Below are positions 62,510-64,000 of a DNA stretch of 64,000 bases, in pieces (position 1 is the stretch's first letter; every line of letters begins with the position of its first letter). This DNA is from Streptomyces bacillaris (GTDB lineage Bacteria > Actinomycetota > Actinomycetes > Streptomycetales > Streptomycetaceae): NCBI RefSeq assembly GCF_003268675.1, contig NZ_CP029378.1, positions 5,270,001-5,334,000 on the forward strand, written 5' to 3'. The position numbers and the translations under genes were made by a program. The notes under the pieces are model-generated. The model saw only the letters and a program-made list of their open reading frames with translations. It made no database searches and was not told the DNA's origin.

Positions 62510-64000
62510 TCAGCTCCCCTCCCTCGCCGTGATCGTCGCGGCCAGGTCCGCCGTGGCCGTGGCCGCCGTGCCCGTGTCCGTCGTGGTCCTCGTCCTCGGG
62601 AGGTGCAGCGCCGTGCGGAACGCGGTCGCCCGGCGCGCCCCCGGCAGATGGCCCTTGCCCGCGAAGTGGTCCGCCGCGCTCCGGGCCGCCGCCCCCGCCG
62701 CCGCCGTGAGGCCCAGCGTGGCGAGCGTGCGGGCCCGGTCCAGTTCGGCGGTGGCCTGCACCAGCGGCGAGTCGGTGAGGAGGGAGGCGCGTACGGCCCT
62801 CTCGGCGTGGTGGAGCGCCTCGTCCGGCCGCTCCCGGGCCGCCAGCCGGGCCCGCAGCCCCTCCAGGTCGACGGCGTCCGCCCCGCTCGGCCCCGACAAC
62901 TCGCCCACGGTCGCCAGCCACTCCACCGCCCGGTCCTCCGCGCCCGCGTCCAGCTCCAGCCGGGCCGCGTCCAGCGCGACGGCCGTCCGCATGCCCGCCG
63001 CCCCCATGCGCCGGGCCGCCGCGTCCGCCCGGGCCAGCAGCTCCAGGGCCTCCGCGCCCCGGCCGAGCAGCGCCTCCACCGTCGCCCGGAACACCGGAAG
63101 GAACACCTCCGCCTCCGCGAACCCCAGCTTCCCGGCCAGCCGTTCCGCCTCGGCCAGGCACGCGTACGCCTCGTCGGACCGTTCCTGGAGCCCGTACAGG
63201 ACGGCCAGCGGGCAGTTGAGCGTCACCCGCACCGTCGGCCGGCCCGCACCGTGGGCCGTCAGCAGGGTGCGGCAGCGCTCCACCGCCTCCGGCACCGGGA
63301 CGGGCCCGCGCCAGAGGGAGATCCCGATCGCGCCAAGCGCCCCGGCCCGCTCCGGCTCCGCCCCGGCGGCCACCGCGTGCTCCAGGGCCCGCGCGTGGTC
63401 GCGCTCCGCCTCCTCGTGGCGGCCCGACTGCTGGAGCTGCTGGGCGAGGCGGAGGTGGGCCCGGGCCCGGCCGACCGCGTCCCCGGCCGCCTCGAAGACC
63501 GGCAGCACCGCACGGGCCGTGGCGGCGGGACCGGGGGGCGCCGTCGGGTCCAGCACCGCCAGCGCCAGCCGGGCGTGCGCGGACTCCACGGGGGCGGCGG
63601 GCAAGTCCCTTACCGTACGCAGCAGTTCGGCGCCCTCCTCGGTCCGGCCGAGCGCCACCCGTACCTCGCCGAGCCCCAGCACCGCCCGCGCCGCGTCCGG
63701 CCGCAGCTCCACCGCCCGCTCCAGCAGCCCGTGCGCCCAGTGCAGGTCGGACCGGGCGGCGGCCTGCGCACCGGCCCGGGCCAGCGCGGCGGCGGCGTGG
63801 TCCCGCAGCTCCCGGGCCCGGTCGTCCAGCAGCCCCAGCTCGGCGCGGTAGCGGTAGGCGCGCTCCAGATGGCCCCCGACCGCACCGTCCCCGGTCCGCG
63901 CCACGCTCGGCAGCTCGGCCGCCCATGCGTGGCGCTCCGCCTTGGCCCGCTTGGAGAGCGAGGAGTAGGCGACCTCGTGCACCAGCCCACTGCTGAACCG
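62510..64000 (-). CDS. TPR-rich C-terminal part of a large ATPase/cyclase-like protein (5' end outside window)
   Basis: The frame is open to the window edge (RFSSGLVHEVAYSSLSKRAKAERHAW), so the start lies beyond 64000. The visible about 496 residues are TPR/solenoid helices (AVGRARAHLRLAQQLQQSGRHEEAERDHARALEHAV, ALLGRGAEALELLARADAAARR). The VHEVAYSSLSKRAKAERH segment is what follows the AAA/NB-ARC-like ATPase in adenylate-cyclase/LuxR-type STAND proteins. The C-terminal tail is Thr/Ala-rich. Stop is four bases before the S8 peptidase start. The ATPase domain is inferred. Confidence 0.78.
   Translation of the reverse strand, partial: RFSSGLVHEVAYSSLSKRAKAERHAWAAELPSVARTGDGAVGGHLERAYRYRAELGLLDDRARELRDHAAAALARAGAQAAARSDLHWAHGLLERAVELRPDAARAVLGLGEVRVALGRTEEGAELLRTVRDLPAAPVESAHARLALAVLDPTAPPGPAATARAVLPVFEAAGDAVGRARAHLRLAQQLQQSGRHEEAERDHARALEHAVAAGAEPERAGALGAIGISLWRGPVPVPEAVERCRTLLTAHGAGRPTVRVTLNCPLAVLYGLQERSDEAYACLAEAERLAGKLGFAEAEVFLPVFRATVEALLGRGAEALELLARADAAARRMGAAGMRTAVALDAARLELDAGAEDRAVEWLATVGELSGPSGADAVDLEGLRARLAARERPDEALHHAERAVRASLLTDSPLVQATAELDRARTLATLGLTAAAGAAARSAADHFAGKGHLPGARRATAFRTALHLPRTRTTTDTGTAATATADLAATITAREGS

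Overview
The window is chromosomal DNA from a high-GC actinomycete, almost certainly a Streptomyces. Reasons: very high G+C with strong third-position GC bias, tightly overlapping operons (many ATGA/GTGA junctions), Tat signal peptides, and typical Streptomyces families (XRE protein with a DUF2690-like domain, PucR regulator, S37 tripeptidyl aminopeptidase, LamG/RHS pair, pSAM2-type Rep-Xis-Int module). No rRNA, tRNA or CRISPR array was seen.

Left part (1-12.9 kb). A polysaccharide pair reads leftward: a cellulose-synthase-like GT2 and an acyltransferase-3/SGNH/GH16 fusion. Two 13/16 matches to the DasR (dre) consensus lie upstream. Next come a phosphatase-like protein, a CDF metal transporter, TesB thioesterase, acyl-CoA dehydrogenase, MarR regulator, PRC-barrel protein and a membrane-anchored XRE/DUF2690 protein.

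12.9-24.4 kb. Cell-wall enzymes: an M15-type peptidase with two peptidoglycan-binding domains, a small secreted protein, and a double PGRP amidase with five peptidoglycan-binding repeats coupled to a PhoX-type phosphatase. Then a PucR regulator divergent from a ureohydrolase/TPP-enzyme operon, and a HigBA-like toxin-antitoxin locus whose toxin carries a nonsense codon.

24.4-32.5 kb. A single-chain two-half ABC exporter, a small secreted protein, an S37 secreted peptidase, and a Tat-exported GH3 (NagZ-like) hydrolase with a clear repressor-like operator pair.

32.6-43.6 kb. A seven-gene leftward operon of fatty-acid/polyketide-type enzymes: FabD-like AT, acyl-CoA-oxidase-like flavoprotein, two FabH-like KSIII, SDR, ACP and a FabF-like KS. 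A divergent TPR-type regulator and an IspH/LytB-like paralogue follow. This looks like an uncharacterised specialised-lipid or polyketide locus.

43.6-60 kb. An accessory island. The 3' end of an EamA transporter gene is fused to a decayed integrase 3' end. This is followed by a terminator, a small immunity-like gene and an orphan Fic/Doc toxin tip. The same order then repeats with an intact integrase, a terminator, an immunity-like gene and the toxin tip of a large RHS/YD-repeat polymorphic toxin (HINT plus RelE/BECR-like tip). The Rep gene of the integrative module has a nonsense codon, and the RHS gene has an apparent one-base frameshift after its signal-peptide region. A LamG-domain secreted protein lies upstream of the RHS gene on the same strand. 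The duplicated integrase-terminator-immunity-toxin arrangement suggests that integrase cassettes deliver or displace RHS toxin tips; this is the most interesting signal here.

60-64 kb. A sugar-phosphate isomerase/epimerase, then a three-gene leftward module: a TPR/ATPase-like protein (cut by the window end), a leaderless S8 peptidase and a GAF-domain protein.
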